From Solibacillus faecavium (GTDB lineage Bacteria; Bacillota; Bacilli; Bacillales_A; Planococcaceae): a stretch of DNA of 64,000 nt. A program made the translations under genes and the position numbers. The stretch spans positions 1 to 64,000 of the forward strand of contig NZ_JACSPZ010000007.1 in the NCBI RefSeq assembly GCF_014836905.1. Direction: 5' to 3'. This document shows positions 1 through 9,554 of the stretch, piece by piece (position 1 is the stretch's first letter; each line of letters starts with the position of its first letter). The notes beneath the pieces are model-generated. The model was not told where the DNA came from. It did not search any database and was given only the letters and a program-made list of their open reading frames with translations.

Positions 1-62
1 TCGAGGTGGAAGTGCGGTGACGCATGTAGCTGACGAATACTAATCGGTCGAGGACTTAACCA
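1..62 (+). rRNA. 23S ribosomal RNA, 3' end (partial)
   Basis: The first about 62 bases match the conserved 3' terminus of Bacillales 23S rRNA, including the CTAATCGGTCGAGGACTTAACC tail. The gene begins outside the window, so an rRNA operon enters from the left. The exact 3' end is set by analogy to Bacillus and may be off by a few bases. Confidence 0.93.
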
Positions 63-250
63 CATTTTATTGCACAACTCAATGAAACGTTTATCCAGTT
101 TTGAAAGAATGAATATTTTTTCTAAGGGTTTCAAGACACAAGCTAGTCGAGGAAACGACTGAGTGATTGAAGGAGCGTACTTAAGTACGTGACTGAAAGA
201 GCGAGGGAAGTTGACGAAGGATAGCGCCGTGTATTGGAAGCCGAAAATAG
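63..250 (+). other. 23S-5S internal transcribed spacer
   Basis: This spacer joins 23S and 5S rRNA and has no tRNA gene. It contains two near-identical 14-base direct repeats (consensus TGAYTGAARGAGCG at 164-177 and 190-203) around a palindromic GTACTTAAGTAC. These probably belong to the rRNA processing stems. Open frames on both strands here are non-coding. Confidence 0.7.
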
Positions 251-366
251 TGAAGTGATGATGGCAAAGAGGTCACACCCGTTCCCATACCGAACACGGA
301 AGTTAAGCTCTTTAGCGCCGATGGTAGTTGGGGGCTTCCCCCTGTGAGAGTAGGACGTCGCTTCGC
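251..366 (+). rRNA. rrf: 5S ribosomal RNA
   Basis: The 116-base segment matches Bacillus 5S rRNA throughout, with the invariant blocks AGGTCACACCCGTTCCCATA, CGAACACGGAAGTTAAGC and GTGAGAGTAGGACG. The two ends pair into helix I (TGAAGTGAT with GTCGCTTCG, allowing wobble). Ends are set by this helix and by comparison with the Bacillus length. Confidence 0.95.
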
Positions 367-404
367 ACAAAAAAACCACTGATTTGTCAGTGGTTTTTTT
401 GTGC
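367..404 (+). terminator. rRNA operon intrinsic terminator
   Basis: A perfect hairpin (AAAAAACCACTGA, loop TTTG, TCAGTGGTTTTTT) follows 5S rRNA directly and ends in a T run. It is the expected end of the rrn transcript. Confidence 0.93.
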
Positions 405-979
405 ATTTATTTCGGTTTATTATTCCTCTGTTAAGGCTGAAGCTCTGAATTTAATATACTTTGTTCTTCATGATTGCGAGAAGATCGTATTGTTGATAGA
501 AGAAGCATTTTAATAGTTGTGCTTAATAGTGTAACAAGCTAGATTTCGACGCTAATACTTTAAATATACATACAATCATAATAGGCTGCTAGCGACCGTA
601 TTGTAACGGTGCTAAGCAGCCTATTATGATTGTATGCCCATTACACATGCTACACCGTTACCGATTAGGTAAGTTACAACACGTGCCTCAGACATGAATG
701 AACGGCTGCCCAGTTGTTCGAGATACCAATTCAACTTGGACAGTTTTTTTAGAGTGTTCCTTTTTATCGAAGAAATAATAACAGCAAAATGTTATTAACC
801 GAAATCCCCTCCTTGCCTTCTACGCTCGAACAATTCTTTATATAAACAGCCTGCACTATCTACAATATAATCCTTGTTTTATAAACAAAGTCCCATATAT
901 AAGATAAAATATAAAGGATTTATAAAGTTACATAAGTTCAAAAAATTACTTGTTATAGTTTATATAGGAGGCGGACGGA
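405..979. other. Intergenic region between rrn and the two-component system
   Basis: This 575-base stretch holds no convincing gene. It contains the long inverted repeat at 569-636, a mixed-composition stretch around 640-760 with no recognisable frame, and a very AT-rich tract up to the SD at 966. A promoter for the response regulator probably lies in that tract, but I could not pick a clear -35/-10 pair. Confidence 0.6.
569..636. repeat. Long near-perfect inverted repeat (hairpin)
   Basis: The arms CATACAATCATAATAGGCTG and its complement continue inward through CTAGC/GCT and ACCGT/ACGGT to a 6-base loop ATTGTA. Only single-base bulges interrupt about 30 base pairs. There is no T run after the right arm, so it is not a standard intrinsic terminator. 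It could be a palindromic repeat unit or a mini-element remnant. Confidence 0.75.
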
Positions 980-1678
980 TTGAAACAACAAATTCTTTTA
1001 GTAGAAGACGATCGTGAAATTGCGCGCATTATTAAAGATACATTGATGAAAGAAGATTATGGAGTGACATGGGCAACGACAGGTATTGAAGGATTAGAGG
1101 ATTTTTCTGCCGGCGACTATGATTTAATCCTTGTTGATTGGATGATGCCCGAAATGGACGGTTTATCAATGATCGAACATATACGTCTAAAAAGCGATGT
1201 TCCGATAATTATGATTAGCGCAAAAAATAATGATGCTGATAAAGTTGAAGGGTTACAGGGTGCAGACGATTATTTAGCGAAGCCGTTTTCCTTAGAAGAA
1301 TTGAAAGCTCGAGTCCGGTCTCAATTACGACGATGGCAGCGATATAACAAAGTTCAGGCTGCCGATGAAGTAATTACATTTATGCATGGGTTAAAAATTG
1401 ATTGGCCAAAAGAACGTGTCTATTTAGAGGATGATGTAATCAACTTAACCCAAAAAGAGTTTGCCTTATTAAAAGTACTTGCCCAAAATCCATTTGAGCT
1501 GTTTACAAAGGAAGCGTTATATACCCATGTTTGGCAGCAAGTAGAGTTAGATCAGACACATACTGTAACAGTCCACATAAAAGCATTGCGTGAAAAATTA
1601 AAGGATCCTGTGAAGTCTCCTTACTTTATACAAACTGTTTGGGGGAAGGGCTATCGTTTTATTGGTGAACAAGTATGA
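980..1678 (+). CDS. OmpR/PhoB-family response regulator
   Basis: The 232-residue product has an N-terminal receiver domain (about 1-118) with the acidic pair D10-D11, phosphoacceptor D53 in LVDWMMPEMDG and conserved K101 in AKPF. A C-terminal winged-helix DNA-binding domain (about 135-230) ends in VWGKGYRF. The likely start is TTG at 980, with a good SD (TAGGAGG) 8 bases upstream. The segment before GADDY is one residue shorter than usual. The stop overlaps the start of the kinase gene by four bases (ATGA), so the two are translationally coupled. The regulated genes cannot be read from sequence; the coupled lipoprotein downstream is the obvious candidate. Confidence 0.93.
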   Translation: MKQQILLVEDDREIARIIKDTLMKEDYGVTWATTGIEGLEDFSAGDYDLILVDWMMPEMDGLSMIEHIRLKSDVPIIMISAKNNDADKVEGLQGADDYLAKPFSLEELKARVRSQLRRWQRYNKVQAADEVITFMHGLKIDWPKERVYLEDDVINLTQKEFALLKVLAQNPFELFTKEALYTHVWQQVELDQTHTVTVHIKALREKLKDPVKSPYFIQTVWGKGYRFIGEQV

Positions 1679-3114
1679 AGATTAAGTCATGGTTACTAAT
1701 AACCTATTTGCTTATTATGATTATTCCACTTATTGCGGTATACGGATTATATGTATCAATTAATGCATATTACCAAGATAAAAATGTAGAAGAGTACTTT
1801 GAAAAATGGAATACGGTTACGGATTTAAAGGAGATTTTAAATGATACATCGCTATACAACAGGACAAATACTTTTGAAGAGATTGAAAAGTTAACATCCG
1901 ATCAATTAATGATTACGCTCTACAGTGCAAACGGAGCTACACTTTATAGTTCCAATCCATTTACAAATTCTACGGGCTTTGAAATGAGAGATAGATTATA
2001 TAAAAATCTATATGAGTTTCAGCAAAATTATGAAACGTTTGTTTATAAAGAGCCTGTCTATGAAGGTGGGGGAATAAAGGGTGTTTATAAAATAACACTT
2101 ACTCGCACTGAGTGGGTGGAGCAAGTAAATCAAAAAGCAATCATTGTCGGAGCTGGCTTAGGGGTAGTACTCATTGTCTTGTATAGTGCCGTTATATATT
2201 TTTTGAATATCCGATTGAATCGACCAGTGAAGCAATTAATTGAAAAGATGAGAGCGTATGCGAAAGGTGAAAAAACGGAACAGTTGCCAATCGGAAAAGA
2301 CGAACTTGGCGAACTGACAGCAAACTTTCAGGCAATGCAGCAAGAAATCGAAGCAGCTCGTAAACATCTTGAGGAAGAACAACGTCAAAAAGGTTTTATG
2401 ATTGCTAGTCTTTCTCATGATTTAAAAACACCGTTAACGTCCATTCAAGCTTATACAGAAAGTTTACTTGCAGGGAAACTTACGAAAGATGAGCAACAGG
2501 AATATTTACACGTTATTCATTCTAAATCGGATTATATGAAACAGTTGCTTGATGATTTAATGATGTTTACTTTACTACAATCCCCTACGTATGAACTTGA
2601 ACTCGTATCAGTGGACGGTAATGAATTTTTTGAAATGCTCTTAGGGGACTATGAGCACATTAGTAAGGAAAAAGGTTTCCATTCTACAACGACGATTCAA
2701 GTTCAAGATAATTATCTTGTTCATCCAAAACAATTTATGCGTGTAATGGATAATATTCTATCGAATGCCTGGGTGTATACAAATAGGGGGGGATCCATTC
2801 ATATCGCAGCTTTTGAAGCATCGAACATACCTGAATGGTGCAATGAAGAATTGGCTGAAACATGCATCAATGAAGGTGTATACGTCGTTATTGAAAATAG
2901 CGGGGCAACGATTTCACACCAGCAATGTGAAAAAATGTTTGAGCCGTTATATCAGGTAGATGAAGCACGCAGTAGTTTAGGTCAGCGAGGGGCAGGTCTT
3001 GGTTTAAGTATTGCTAAGCAAATAATTGAAAAGCATCACGGCACGATTCAAGCAATTTCAGATCAAAATAAAACAGCTATTGTTATATGGCTACCTAAGG
3101 AGAGGTCAAATTGA
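1675..3114 (+). CDS. Membrane sensor histidine kinase
   Basis: The 479-residue protein has a transmembrane helix at about 6-28, an extracytoplasmic sensor region of about 125 residues, a second helix at about 155-178, and a HAMP linker. The HisKA domain carries the phosphoacceptor H248 in SLSHDLKTPL. The ATPase domain shows the N box (DNILSNAWVYTN) and the G box (GAGLGLSIAKQIIEKHHG). It is the partner of the response regulator whose stop it overlaps. It in turn overlaps the next gene by four bases (TTGA). The sensor region has no motif I recognise, so the signal is unknown. Confidence 0.93.
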   Translation: MKIKSWLLITYLLIMIIPLIAVYGLYVSINAYYQDKNVEEYFEKWNTVTDLKEILNDTSLYNRTNTFEEIEKLTSDQLMITLYSANGATLYSSNPFTNSTGFEMRDRLYKNLYEFQQNYETFVYKEPVYEGGGIKGVYKITLTRTEWVEQVNQKAIIVGAGLGVVLIVLYSAVIYFLNIRLNRPVKQLIEKMRAYAKGEKTEQLPIGKDELGELTANFQAMQQEIEAARKHLEEEQRQKGFMIASLSHDLKTPLTSIQAYTESLLAGKLTKDEQQEYLHVIHSKSDYMKQLLDDLMMFTLLQSPTYELELVSVDGNEFFEMLLGDYEHISKEKGFHSTTTIQVQDNYLVHPKQFMRVMDNILSNAWVYTNRGGSIHIAAFEASNIPEWCNEELAETCINEGVYVVIENSGATISHQQCEKMFEPLYQVDEARSSLGQRGAGLGLSIAKQIIEKHHGTIQAISDQNKTAIVIWLPKERSN

Positions 3115-4148
3115 AAAGAATAATACTTTCAAGTGCACTTATTTTATCGCTATTATTAGCGGCTTGTAATGATCAAGTTAGCTATTCACCACAGGAAATT
3201 TTAGAGACGGCAATGCAAGAGACATCTGAACTGTCTTCATATTATGCAGAGTATACAGTGGATATGGGAGATGAGGGAACGGGTGAAACGAAGCATTGGG
3301 AAAAGAACGGGAAAATACGTGTAGAAACTACTGATACAAATGGTGAGGAAAACTTTTCAATTAATGATGGAACGTCATTTATTTCTTATACAAAATCTAA
3401 TAATACAGCAATTGTCTTCGAATTAGGTGATCTCGGGGAAGGCTTCGAAAAAATTTCAGTAAAAGAGCAGGCACTTCGTATATTAGAAATAATTAAAAAT
3501 TCCCATGATATTACAGTAGGTCAGGATGAGAAGATTGCAGGTCATGATACTTACCATTTAATCGCAAAAGCGAAAAAGCCAAATACATTAATTGGCGACA
3601 TGGAAATATGGGTGGATAAGAAAACATGGATGACATTGAAATCTGTTTCAAAAAGTGGCGGCTTAGAAACAACGATTGAATTCCAAAAGTTCGAGCCGAA
3701 TGCTAAAATTGATGACGCATTATTTGTAGCAGATTTACCGGAAGATGCCATTATTCAAGAAGAAAAAGTTGAACTACCAAAACAGCTAACATTAGAAGAA
3801 GCAACAGAAAAGTTAGGTTCGTTTTTAATTGCGCCGAAATCAACAGGCTATACGTTAGAATCAATTGAAGATCTGAATGTACCACAAACTAATGAAATTG
3901 CGCTGCGCTATTTTAAAAATGAAGAGCCACAATTCACGCTTTCCGTGTTCAAGCCACAAGCTCCATTCGGTGAAGAGGAAGAGCGTATCGAAGTTCGCGG
4001 GCAAGAAGGAACGAAAATGGATATGGAAGTTTTCCGCCTTTTACAATGGGATGAAAATGGTTTACGCTACAACATCATTTTTGAAAACCCAGCGTTAACA
4101 TTTGAGGAAGTATTGGAACTAACAGAGCAAATGGAGCTAACAGAATAA
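3111..4148 (+). CDS. LolA-like/DUF4367-type lipoprotein, coupled to the two-component system
   Basis: The 345-residue protein starts with a lipoprotein signal (MKRIILSSALILSLLLAAC; lipid-anchored Cys19). The middle part resembles the LolA-like fold of Bacillales cell-surface lipoproteins (repeated beta strands; segment DKKTWMTLKSVSKSGGLETT). The last about 110 residues look like a DUF4367-type domain. The TTG start at 3111 has a strong SD (AAGGAGAGG) and overlaps the kinase stop, so the protein is probably made in step with the kinase and may be its accessory sensor or its output. Family naming is from recall and not certain. Confidence 0.8.
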   Translation: MKRIILSSALILSLLLAACNDQVSYSPQEILETAMQETSELSSYYAEYTVDMGDEGTGETKHWEKNGKIRVETTDTNGEENFSINDGTSFISYTKSNNTAIVFELGDLGEGFEKISVKEQALRILEIIKNSHDITVGQDEKIAGHDTYHLIAKAKKPNTLIGDMEIWVDKKTWMTLKSVSKSGGLETTIEFQKFEPNAKIDDALFVADLPEDAIIQEEKVELPKQLTLEEATEKLGSFLIAPKSTGYTLESIEDLNVPQTNEIALRYFKNEEPQFTLSVFKPQAPFGEEEERIEVRGQEGTKMDMEVFRLLQWDENGLRYNIIFENPALTFEEVLELTEQMELTE

Positions 4149-4156
4149 TAATTAGT

Positions 4157-4204
4157 AAAGGCTATGTGAAAAGTCAAATGGACTTGTAACATAGCCTTTT
4201 ACTT
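4157..4204 (+). terminator. Intrinsic terminator after the lipoprotein gene
   Basis: The stem AAAGGCTATGT/ACATAGCCTTTT encloses a second small stem (AAGTC AAATG GACTT). The inner part is nearly the same as in the terminator after purD (18184-18226). Confidence 0.88.
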
Positions 4205-4360
4205 TCACTTGTCGTATGAGTGCTTTACAATGAATTTAATTGTGCCCACCTTCGTTTTATGGGTATGCCCTAAAATCACTTTTATTTTTAAATTATTTTT
4301 TAATTGTGACAAATCGTTCACAAATGCAATTGTTTCCATTAGGAAGGTTTGAAACTTACA

Positions 4361-4369
4361 TGGTATAGT
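4361..4369 (+). promoter_or_regulatory. Possible extended -10 promoter for yebG
   Basis: TGGTATAGT gives an extended -10 element 35 bases before the proposed yebG start. No good -35 hexamer is present at 17 bases. An imperfect CRP/FNR-like repeat (TTGTGA-N8-TCACAA, 4304-4323) lies upstream. Confidence 0.4.
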
Positions 4370-4403
4370 TAGAGCGATATTTAAGATGTGGAAGGTGTCT
4401 AAT

Positions 4404-4592
4404 TTGGCTAAAAAGCAAGTTTGGTATGAAGTAGAAGAAAATGAGACAATCGAGCAATGTCTAGAAAGAATGAAGAAAGATGGTTATATGGCGTTTGGGC
4501 GGAAAGAGGAGCCAGTATTTGAAGAAGTAAATGGAGAACCAATTTACTTACGTCAAAAAATCCGATTTAAAGGTATATTAATGGATGATTGA
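4404..4592 (+). CDS. yebG: NETI-motif protein (YebG-like)
   Basis: The 62-residue protein contains the eponymous sequence EENETIEQCLERMKKDGY near the N-terminus. Small proteins of this family sit directly upstream of purE in many Bacillus genomes, as here. An upstream ATG at 4386 is in frame, but its codons overlap the SD (GGAAGGTG, 4389-4396). The TTG at 4404, 7 bases after the SD and giving MAKKQVWYEVEENET, is the better start. The function is unknown. It ends before the PurBox pair and so is not part of the riboswitch-controlled transcript. Confidence 0.88.
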   Translation: MAKKQVWYEVEENETIEQCLERMKKDGYMAFGRKEEPVFEEVNGEPIYLRQKIRFKGILMDD

Positions 4593-4606
4593 CAAATATT
4601 TAGTTA

Positions 4607-4650
4607 AAAACACGAACAATTAGTTTTGCTTAAAAAACATTGTTCGCATT
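4607..4650 (+). promoter_or_regulatory. PurBox pair (PurR operator)
   Basis: Two inverted CGAACAAT/ATTGTTCG boxes (4613-4620 and 4639-4646) lie 18 bases apart, just upstream of the pur promoter. This is the arrangement of the PurR operators known from Bacillus pur operons, where PRPP relieves repression. Confidence 0.88.
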
Positions 4651-4656
4651 TTGGCG

Positions 4657-4685
4657 TTGATTTTATAACCAACCCTTGTTAAAAT
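4657..4685 (+). promoter_or_regulatory. Sigma-A promoter of the pur operon
   Basis: The -35 box TTGATT (4657-4662) and the -10 box TAAAAT (4680-4685) are separated by exactly 17 bases. They follow the PurBox pair and precede the riboswitch, so transcription should start near 4692. Confidence 0.83.
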
Positions 4686-4707
4686 GTGAAAAGGAAAAAC
4701 ATTTAAT

Positions 4708-4776
4708 CCCTCATATATGCTAGAGAATATGGCTCTAGTGTCTCTACCCGGCACCGTAAATACCGGACTATGTGGG
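4708..4776 (+). promoter_or_regulatory. Purine riboswitch aptamer, guanine class
   Basis: The conserved core TCTCTACC, the P3 arm with CCGTAAAT, and the closing GGACTATG are present. P1 pairs CCC(T)CATA (4708-4715) with TATG(T)GGG (4769-4776). The specificity base in GACTATG is C, as in guanine-binding (xpt type) and not adenine-binding (GATTATG) aptamers. The element lies in the leader of purE, as in Bacillus subtilis. Confidence 0.94.
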
Positions 4777-4848
4777 AAAGCAACTTTTGGTATGATTATA
4801 AAAAGGGTGTGGATTGCAAATGCATATATCTACATATTTTATTAACAG

Positions 4849-4907
4849 TCCTCAAGTAAACTGCTTTCTCATGCGCGCAGAGAGTAGTTTATTTGAGGAT
4901 TTTTTTC
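4849..4907 (+). terminator. Riboswitch-controlled terminator of the pur leader
   Basis: A long stem (TCCTCAAGTAAACTGCTTTCTC with GAGAGTAGTTTATTTGAGGA) is followed by eight T. The left arm (4862-4872, TGCTTTCTCAT) can instead pair with 4772-4782 (GTGGGAAAGCA), which includes the 3' strand of P1. Guanine binding would stabilise P1, free the left arm and allow termination. Confidence 0.9.
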
Positions 4908-4953
4908 GTTAATAATTACGCAAGTGGAGAAGATGTTTAAAGGAGCGAAACTC

Positions 4954-5442
4954 ATGGAACCAAAAGTTGGCGTTATAATGGGAAGTTCAAGTGACTGGGA
5001 AACGATGAAGCATGCTTGTGACGTTTTGGAAGAACTGCAAGTACCTTATGAAAAACAAGTGGTATCTGCTCACCGTACACCAGATCTAATGTTTGAATAT
5101 GCAGAAGGTGCACGTAGTAGAGGTATTCAAGTAATTATTGCTGGGGCAGGTGGTGCAGCACATTTACCAGGCATGGTAGCTGCGAAAACGACATTACCTG
5201 TAATTGGTGTGCCTGTACAATCCCGTGCATTAAATGGTCTTGATTCATTATTATCTATCGTGCAAATGCCAGGTGGAGTACCAGTAGCAACGGTTGCAAT
5301 TGGTAAAGCAGGTGCGACAAATGCAGGATTGCTTGCAGCACAAATATTAGGTGCCTTTGATCACGACCTTGCTACAAAGCTTGAAGCGCGACGTGAAGCG
5401 ACAAAAGCGCAGGTTTTAGAAAGCACAGGTGACTTGACGTGA
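4954..5442 (+). CDS. purE: N5-carboxyaminoimidazole ribonucleotide mutase PurE
   Basis: The 162-residue class I PurE rearranges N5-CAIR to CAIR. The motifs [16 protein letters not shown] and [11 protein letters not shown] mark the active site. The ATG at 4954 has an SD (AAAGGAG) at a normal distance; the longer frame from GTG at 4924 would start before that SD. It is the first gene after the guanine riboswitch and overlaps purK by four bases (GTGA). The presence of purK next to it fits the two-step bacterial route. Confidence 0.97.
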   Translation: MEPKVGVIMGSSSDWETMKHACDVLEELQVPYEKQVVSAHRTPDLMFEYAEGARSRGIQVIIAGAGGAAHLPGMVAAKTTLPVIGVPVQSRALNGLDSLLSIVQMPGGVPVATVAIGKAGATNAGLLAAQILGAFDHDLATKLEARREATKAQVLESTGDLT

Positions 5443-6563
5443 CAAAAATGATTTACCCTGGACAAACAATTGGTATTATCGGCGGTGGCCAACTTGGTCG
5501 CATGATGGCAGTAGCGGCGAAAGAAGCCGGCTATAAAATCGCGGTACTTGAACCTACGATGGATTCACCTTGTGGACAAGTGGCAGATATTCGCATTGTT
5601 GCCGCCTATGATGATGAGGGAGCACTGGAAGAACTAGCAGAAGTAAGTGATGTAATTACTTATGAATTTGAAAATATAGATTACGATGGTTTAAAGCGTC
5701 TAACACAAATTGCTTACGTTCCACAAGGCGCGGAACTTGTGCGCATTACACAAAACCGTATTACAGAAAAACAAATGATTGTTGATGCGGGTTGTCCGGT
5801 AGCACCGTACATTGTCGCTACTACATATGAAAAACTTCAAGAAAGCATTGGAGAAATTGGCTTCCCATGTATCGTGAAAACAGCAAGAGGCGGTTATGAT
5901 GGAAAAGGTCAGCAATTGTTGAAGTCTGTGGATGATTTACCGCTAGCAAAAGATTTATTTGCACATTCACAATGTATAGCAGAGGGCTTTGTTCCATTTA
6001 CGAAAGAAATTTCCGTTATTGTTCAGCGCAATGGGCAAGGTGAAACCTACTGCCTGCCAGTAGGTGAAAACGTACATGTGAACCACATTTTACATGAGAC
6101 AATTGTGCCTGCAAGGATTGATACTAAAACGGCTGAATTGGCAGAAAAGGCGGCAATGAATATTGCGGATCATTTACAATTAGTCGGTACATTGGCAGTA
6201 GAAATGTTTGTGCTTGAAGATGGCAGTATTGTTATTAACGAATGTGCACCGCGCCCTCATAATTCAGGTCATTACTCAATAGAGGCGTGCAATATATCCC
6301 AATTTACACAGCATATCCGTGCTGTATGTGGATGGCCTTTAAGGAAGCCAAAGTTATGGGGACCATCGATTATGGTTAATGTGCTCGGTCAGCATGTCGT
6401 TTCATTAACAAACTCTATTTCGAAATATCCTGATTGGTCTATACATCTTTACGGAAAATCAGAAGCAAAAGTAAATCGCAAAATGGGTCACGTAACAATT
6501 ATGACAGATGATATCAATACAACAATAAAACAAATTAAGGATTCCGGTATTTGGCCGGAATAG
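5439..6563 (+). CDS. purK: N5-carboxyaminoimidazole ribonucleotide synthase PurK
   Basis: The 374-residue ATP-grasp enzyme carboxylates AIR with bicarbonate and ATP. The N-terminal [11 protein letters not shown] loop, the ATP-grasp core around residues 100-290 ([17 protein letters not shown]) and the metal-binding [14 protein letters not shown] are present. The GTG start overlaps the purE stop, giving translational coupling. A later ATG at 5448 is possible but lacks its own SD. Confidence 0.96.
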   Translation: MTKMIYPGQTIGIIGGGQLGRMMAVAAKEAGYKIAVLEPTMDSPCGQVADIRIVAAYDDEGALEELAEVSDVITYEFENIDYDGLKRLTQIAYVPQGAELVRITQNRITEKQMIVDAGCPVAPYIVATTYEKLQESIGEIGFPCIVKTARGGYDGKGQQLLKSVDDLPLAKDLFAHSQCIAEGFVPFTKEISVIVQRNGQGETYCLPVGENVHVNHILHETIVPARIDTKTAELAEKAAMNIADHLQLVGTLAVEMFVLEDGSIVINECAPRPHNSGHYSIEACNISQFTQHIRAVCGWPLRKPKLWGPSIMVNVLGQHVVSLTNSISKYPDWSIHLYGKSEAKVNRKMGHVTIMTDDINTTIKQIKDSGIWPE

Positions 6564-6576
6564 AAGGAGAAAATAT

Positions 6577-7878
6577 ATGATAGAACGCTATACACGTCCC
6601 GAAATGGGTGCCATTTGGACTGAAGAGAACAAGTTTAAGGCATGGTTGGAAGTAGAAATTTTAGCTTGTGAAGCATGGGCTGAAATTGGTGTAATTCCAA
6701 AAGAAGATGTTGTGAAACTACGTGAAAATGCATCATTTAATATGGAGCGAATTTATGAAATCGAGCAGGAGACACGTCATGATGTTGTGGCGTTTACACG
6801 TGCAGTTTCAGAAACGCCAGCACTTGGTGATGAAAAGAAATGGGTTCACTACGGATTAACTTCTACGGACGTTGTAGATACAGCATTATCATATTTAATC
6901 AAACAGGCAAATGAAATTTTACGGAAGGATTTACATAATTTCATTGCCATCCTTACTGAAAAAGCAAAAGAGCACAAAAATACAGTTATGATGGGTCGTA
7001 CACACGGGGTGCATGCAGAACCAACAACATTTGGTTTAAAGCTTGCATTGTGGTTAGAAGAAATGCGCCGTAATTTAGTGCGTTTTGAAGAAGCGGCAAA
7101 CGTAATTGAAACAGGTAAAATGAGCGGTGCGGTAGGAACATATGCCAATATTGATCCGCGTGTTGAAGCTTATGTATGTAAGCATTTAGGTTTAGCTGCT
7201 GCACCAATATCTACACAAACATTGCAGCGTGACCGTCATGCACAATATTTTTCTACTTTAGCACTGATCGCAACATCAATTGAAAAGTTTGCAACAGAAA
7301 TTCGAGGCTTACAAAAATCAGAGACTCGTGAAGTTGAAGAAGGCTTTGCAAAGGGACAAAAAGGTTCTTCGGCAATGCCGCATAAACGTAATCCTATTGG
7401 TTCTGAAAATATGACAGGTATGGCACGTCTAATGCGCGGCTATATGTTAACAGCTTTTGAAAACGTGTCATTATGGCATGAACGTGATATTTCGCACTCA
7501 TCGGCGGAGCGTGTCATTATTCCTGATGCAACAATCACATTGAATTATATGTTAAATCGTTTCGGTAACATTCTTAAAAACTTAACAGTATTCCCTGAAA
7601 ACATGAAACGCAATATGGAACGCACATTTGGTCTTATCTACTCACAACGTATTTTACTAGCTTTAATTGACAAAGGCTTATCGCGTGAAGAAGCGTACGA
7701 TACGGTACAACCATTAACGGCACGTGCTTGGGATGAGCAAACTCAATTCCGTCCGCTTGTAGAGGCAAGTGAAAAAATCACTTCTTATCTATCAGCATCT
7801 GAAATTGAAGATTGCTTTGACTACAACTACCATATTCAAAATGTTGATATGATTTTCGAACGTTTAGGTCTTAACTAA
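6577..7878 (+). CDS. purB: Adenylosuccinate lyase
   Basis: The 433-residue member of the fumarase/aspartase superfamily acts twice, on SAICAR and on adenylosuccinate. The signature [16 protein letters not shown] and the histidine loop [12 protein letters not shown] are intact. The length fits the Bacillus enzyme. SD AGAAGGAG precedes the ATG by 7 bases, 13 bases after purK. Confidence 0.97.
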   Translation: MIERYTRPEMGAIWTEENKFKAWLEVEILACEAWAEIGVIPKEDVVKLRENASFNMERIYEIEQETRHDVVAFTRAVSETPALGDEKKWVHYGLTSTDVVDTALSYLIKQANEILRKDLHNFIAILTEKAKEHKNTVMMGRTHGVHAEPTTFGLKLALWLEEMRRNLVRFEEAANVIETGKMSGAVGTYANIDPRVEAYVCKHLGLAAAPISTQTLQRDRHAQYFSTLALIATSIEKFATEIRGLQKSETREVEEGFAKGQKGSSAMPHKRNPIGSENMTGMARLMRGYMLTAFENVSLWHERDISHSSAERVIIPDATITLNYMLNRFGNILKNLTVFPENMKRNMERTFGLIYSQRILLALIDKGLSREEAYDTVQPLTARAWDEQTQFRPLVEASEKITSYLSASEIEDCFDYNYHIQNVDMIFERLGLN

Positions 7879-7906
7879 CTAATCCATAAATCAGGGGGAA
7901 TACGTC

Positions 7907-8617
7907 ATGAACAAAGGTCAACTTTTGTACGAAGGAAAAGCAAAACGATTATATGAAACAGAAAACCCGGAAGTTCTTTTCGTTGAATATAAAGATAGTG
8001 CGACAGCATTTAATGGCGAGAAAAAAGCTGATATTGCTGGTAAGGGAAATTTAAATAACCAAATTACGACGCTAATTTTCGAGAAATTACAAGCTAACGG
8101 CATTGAGTCACACTTCGTTAAACGTCTTTCAGATAACGAACAGCTTGTACGTAAAGTAGAAATTATTCCAATTGAAGTTGTGACACGAAATATCGCTGCA
8201 GGAAGCCTGGCGAAACGCCTGGGGTTTGAAGAAGGTACGGCGCTTAAACGTCCTATCGTTGAATTCTATTATAAAGACGATACGTTAGGCGACCCCCTTA
8301 TTACGACGGAGCATATCGATGTGTTAGGCATTGCAACACTGGCGGAAGTAGAAGAATTATATAACGCAGCTCTGCATGTCAATGAAGTGCTGAGTCCAAT
8401 CTTCGCTACAGTTGGTGTAACATTAGTCGATTTCAAATTAGAATTCGGTCGTGATAACCACGGCAATGTATTATTAGCCGATGAAATTTCACCAGACACT
8501 TGTCGTTTATGGGACACTAAAACAAATCAAAAGCTTGATAAAGACGTATTCCGCCGTGATTTAGGCAGTATTACTGAAGTGTACGAAATTATTTTACAAA
8601 AACTTGGAGGCAATTAA
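7907..8617 (+). CDS. purC: SAICAR synthetase
   Basis: The 236-residue enzyme joins aspartate to CAIR using ATP. LYEGKAKRLYET at the N-terminus and DEISPDTCRLWD near the C-terminus are the family signatures. SD AGGGGGAA precedes the ATG. Confidence 0.97.
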   Translation: MNKGQLLYEGKAKRLYETENPEVLFVEYKDSATAFNGEKKADIAGKGNLNNQITTLIFEKLQANGIESHFVKRLSDNEQLVRKVEIIPIEVVTRNIAAGSLAKRLGFEEGTALKRPIVEFYYKDDTLGDPLITTEHIDVLGIATLAEVEELYNAALHVNEVLSPIFATVGVTLVDFKLEFGRDNHGNVLLADEISPDTCRLWDTKTNQKLDKDVFRRDLGSITEVYEIILQKLGGN

Positions 8618-8620
8618 CTC

Positions 8621-8866
8621 ATGAAGAAAGTCAAAATATATGTAACATTAAAAGAAAGTATTCTAGATCCACAAGGTTCTGCGGTTCAAGGCTCCTTACA
8701 AAAAATCGGTTACAACGAAGTATCAGACGTACGTATCGGTAAATATTTGGAAGTTACAATTAGCGATACTGACCGTGACGTTGACACAATCGTAAAAGAA
8801 ATGTGTGAAAAAGTATTAACAAATACGGTTATCGAGAAGTACCGTTACGAAATCGAGGAGGCATAA
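8621..8866 (+). CDS. purS: FGAM synthase subunit PurS
   Basis: The 81-residue subunit bridges PurL and PurQ in the three-part FGAM synthase of Gram-positive bacteria. Size, position between purC and purQ, and the start [19 protein letters not shown] fit the family. The gene begins three bases after the purC stop with SD TTGGAGG located in the purC end. Confidence 0.96.
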   Translation: MKKVKIYVTLKESILDPQGSAVQGSLQKIGYNEVSDVRIGKYLEVTISDTDRDVDTIVKEMCEKVLTNTVIEKYRYEIEEA

Positions 8867-8870
8867 TACT

Positions 8871-9554
8871 ATGAAATTTGCAGTACTCGTTTTCCCGGGG
8901 TCTAACTGTGATATCGATATGTATCATGCGATCAAGGACGAATTAGGTGAAGAAGTAGAATATGTGTGGCATACAGCAACAAGTTTAGACGGTTATGATG
9001 GGGTACTCGTTCCAGGTGGCTTCTCATATGGAGACTATTTACGTTGTGGTGCAATGGCAAACCAATCAAACATTATGACAGCATTAAAGGAGTTTGCAGG
9101 ACAAGGCAAACCTGTGTTAGGTGTTTGTAACGGATTTCAGATTTTAACGGAGGCGGGTCTTTTACCAGGGGCATTAATCCGAAACAAGAACCTGAAGTTC
9201 ATGTGCCGTACCGTACAATTAAAAGTTGAAAATAACAACTCATTATTTACGAACCAGTATGAAGCTGGCGAAGTAATTAATATTCCAATCGCACATGGTG
9301 AAGGAAACTATTATTGTGACGAGGAAACTTTGGCAGAACTTAAAGCGAATAACCAAATCGCATTCACATACGAAGGTGAAAATCCAAACGGTTCTTTAGC
9401 GGATATCGCAGGAATCATTAACAAAGAAGGCAACGTATTAGGGATGATGCCGCATCCAGAGCGTGCAGCAAACGAAATCGTTGGTGGCGCAGACGGTCTG
9501 AAATTATTTAAATCAATTGTGAAGCAGTGGAGGGAACAACATGTCAACAACTAA
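8871..9554 (+). CDS. purQ: FGAM synthase glutaminase subunit PurQ
   Basis: The 227-residue class I glutamine amidotransferase supplies ammonia to PurL. The nucleophile is C86 in [17 protein letters not shown], and the His/Glu pair is in [17 protein letters not shown] lies in the purS end. The reading frame overlaps purL by 14 bases. Confidence 0.97.
   Translation: MKFAVLVFPGSNCDIDMYHAIKDELGEEVEYVWHTATSLDGYDGVLVPGGFSYGDYLRCGAMANQSNIMTALKEFAGQGKPVLGVCNGFQILTEAGLLPGALIRNKNLKFMCRTVQLKVENNNSLFTNQYEAGEVINIPIAHGEGNYYCDEETLAELKANNQIAFTYEGENPNGSLADIAGIINKEGNVLGMMPHPERAANEIVGGADGLKLFKSIVKQWREQHVNN

Noticed and set aside
143-513. Open frames on both strands across the rRNA spacer and 5S gene
   Set aside because: They run through 5S rRNA and its terminator and have no SD or coding character.
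4304-4323. TTGTGA-N8-TCACAA as an FNR/CRP-type site upstream of yebG
   Set aside because: The spacing is 8 and not 6, and there is no supporting context; kept only as a remark.
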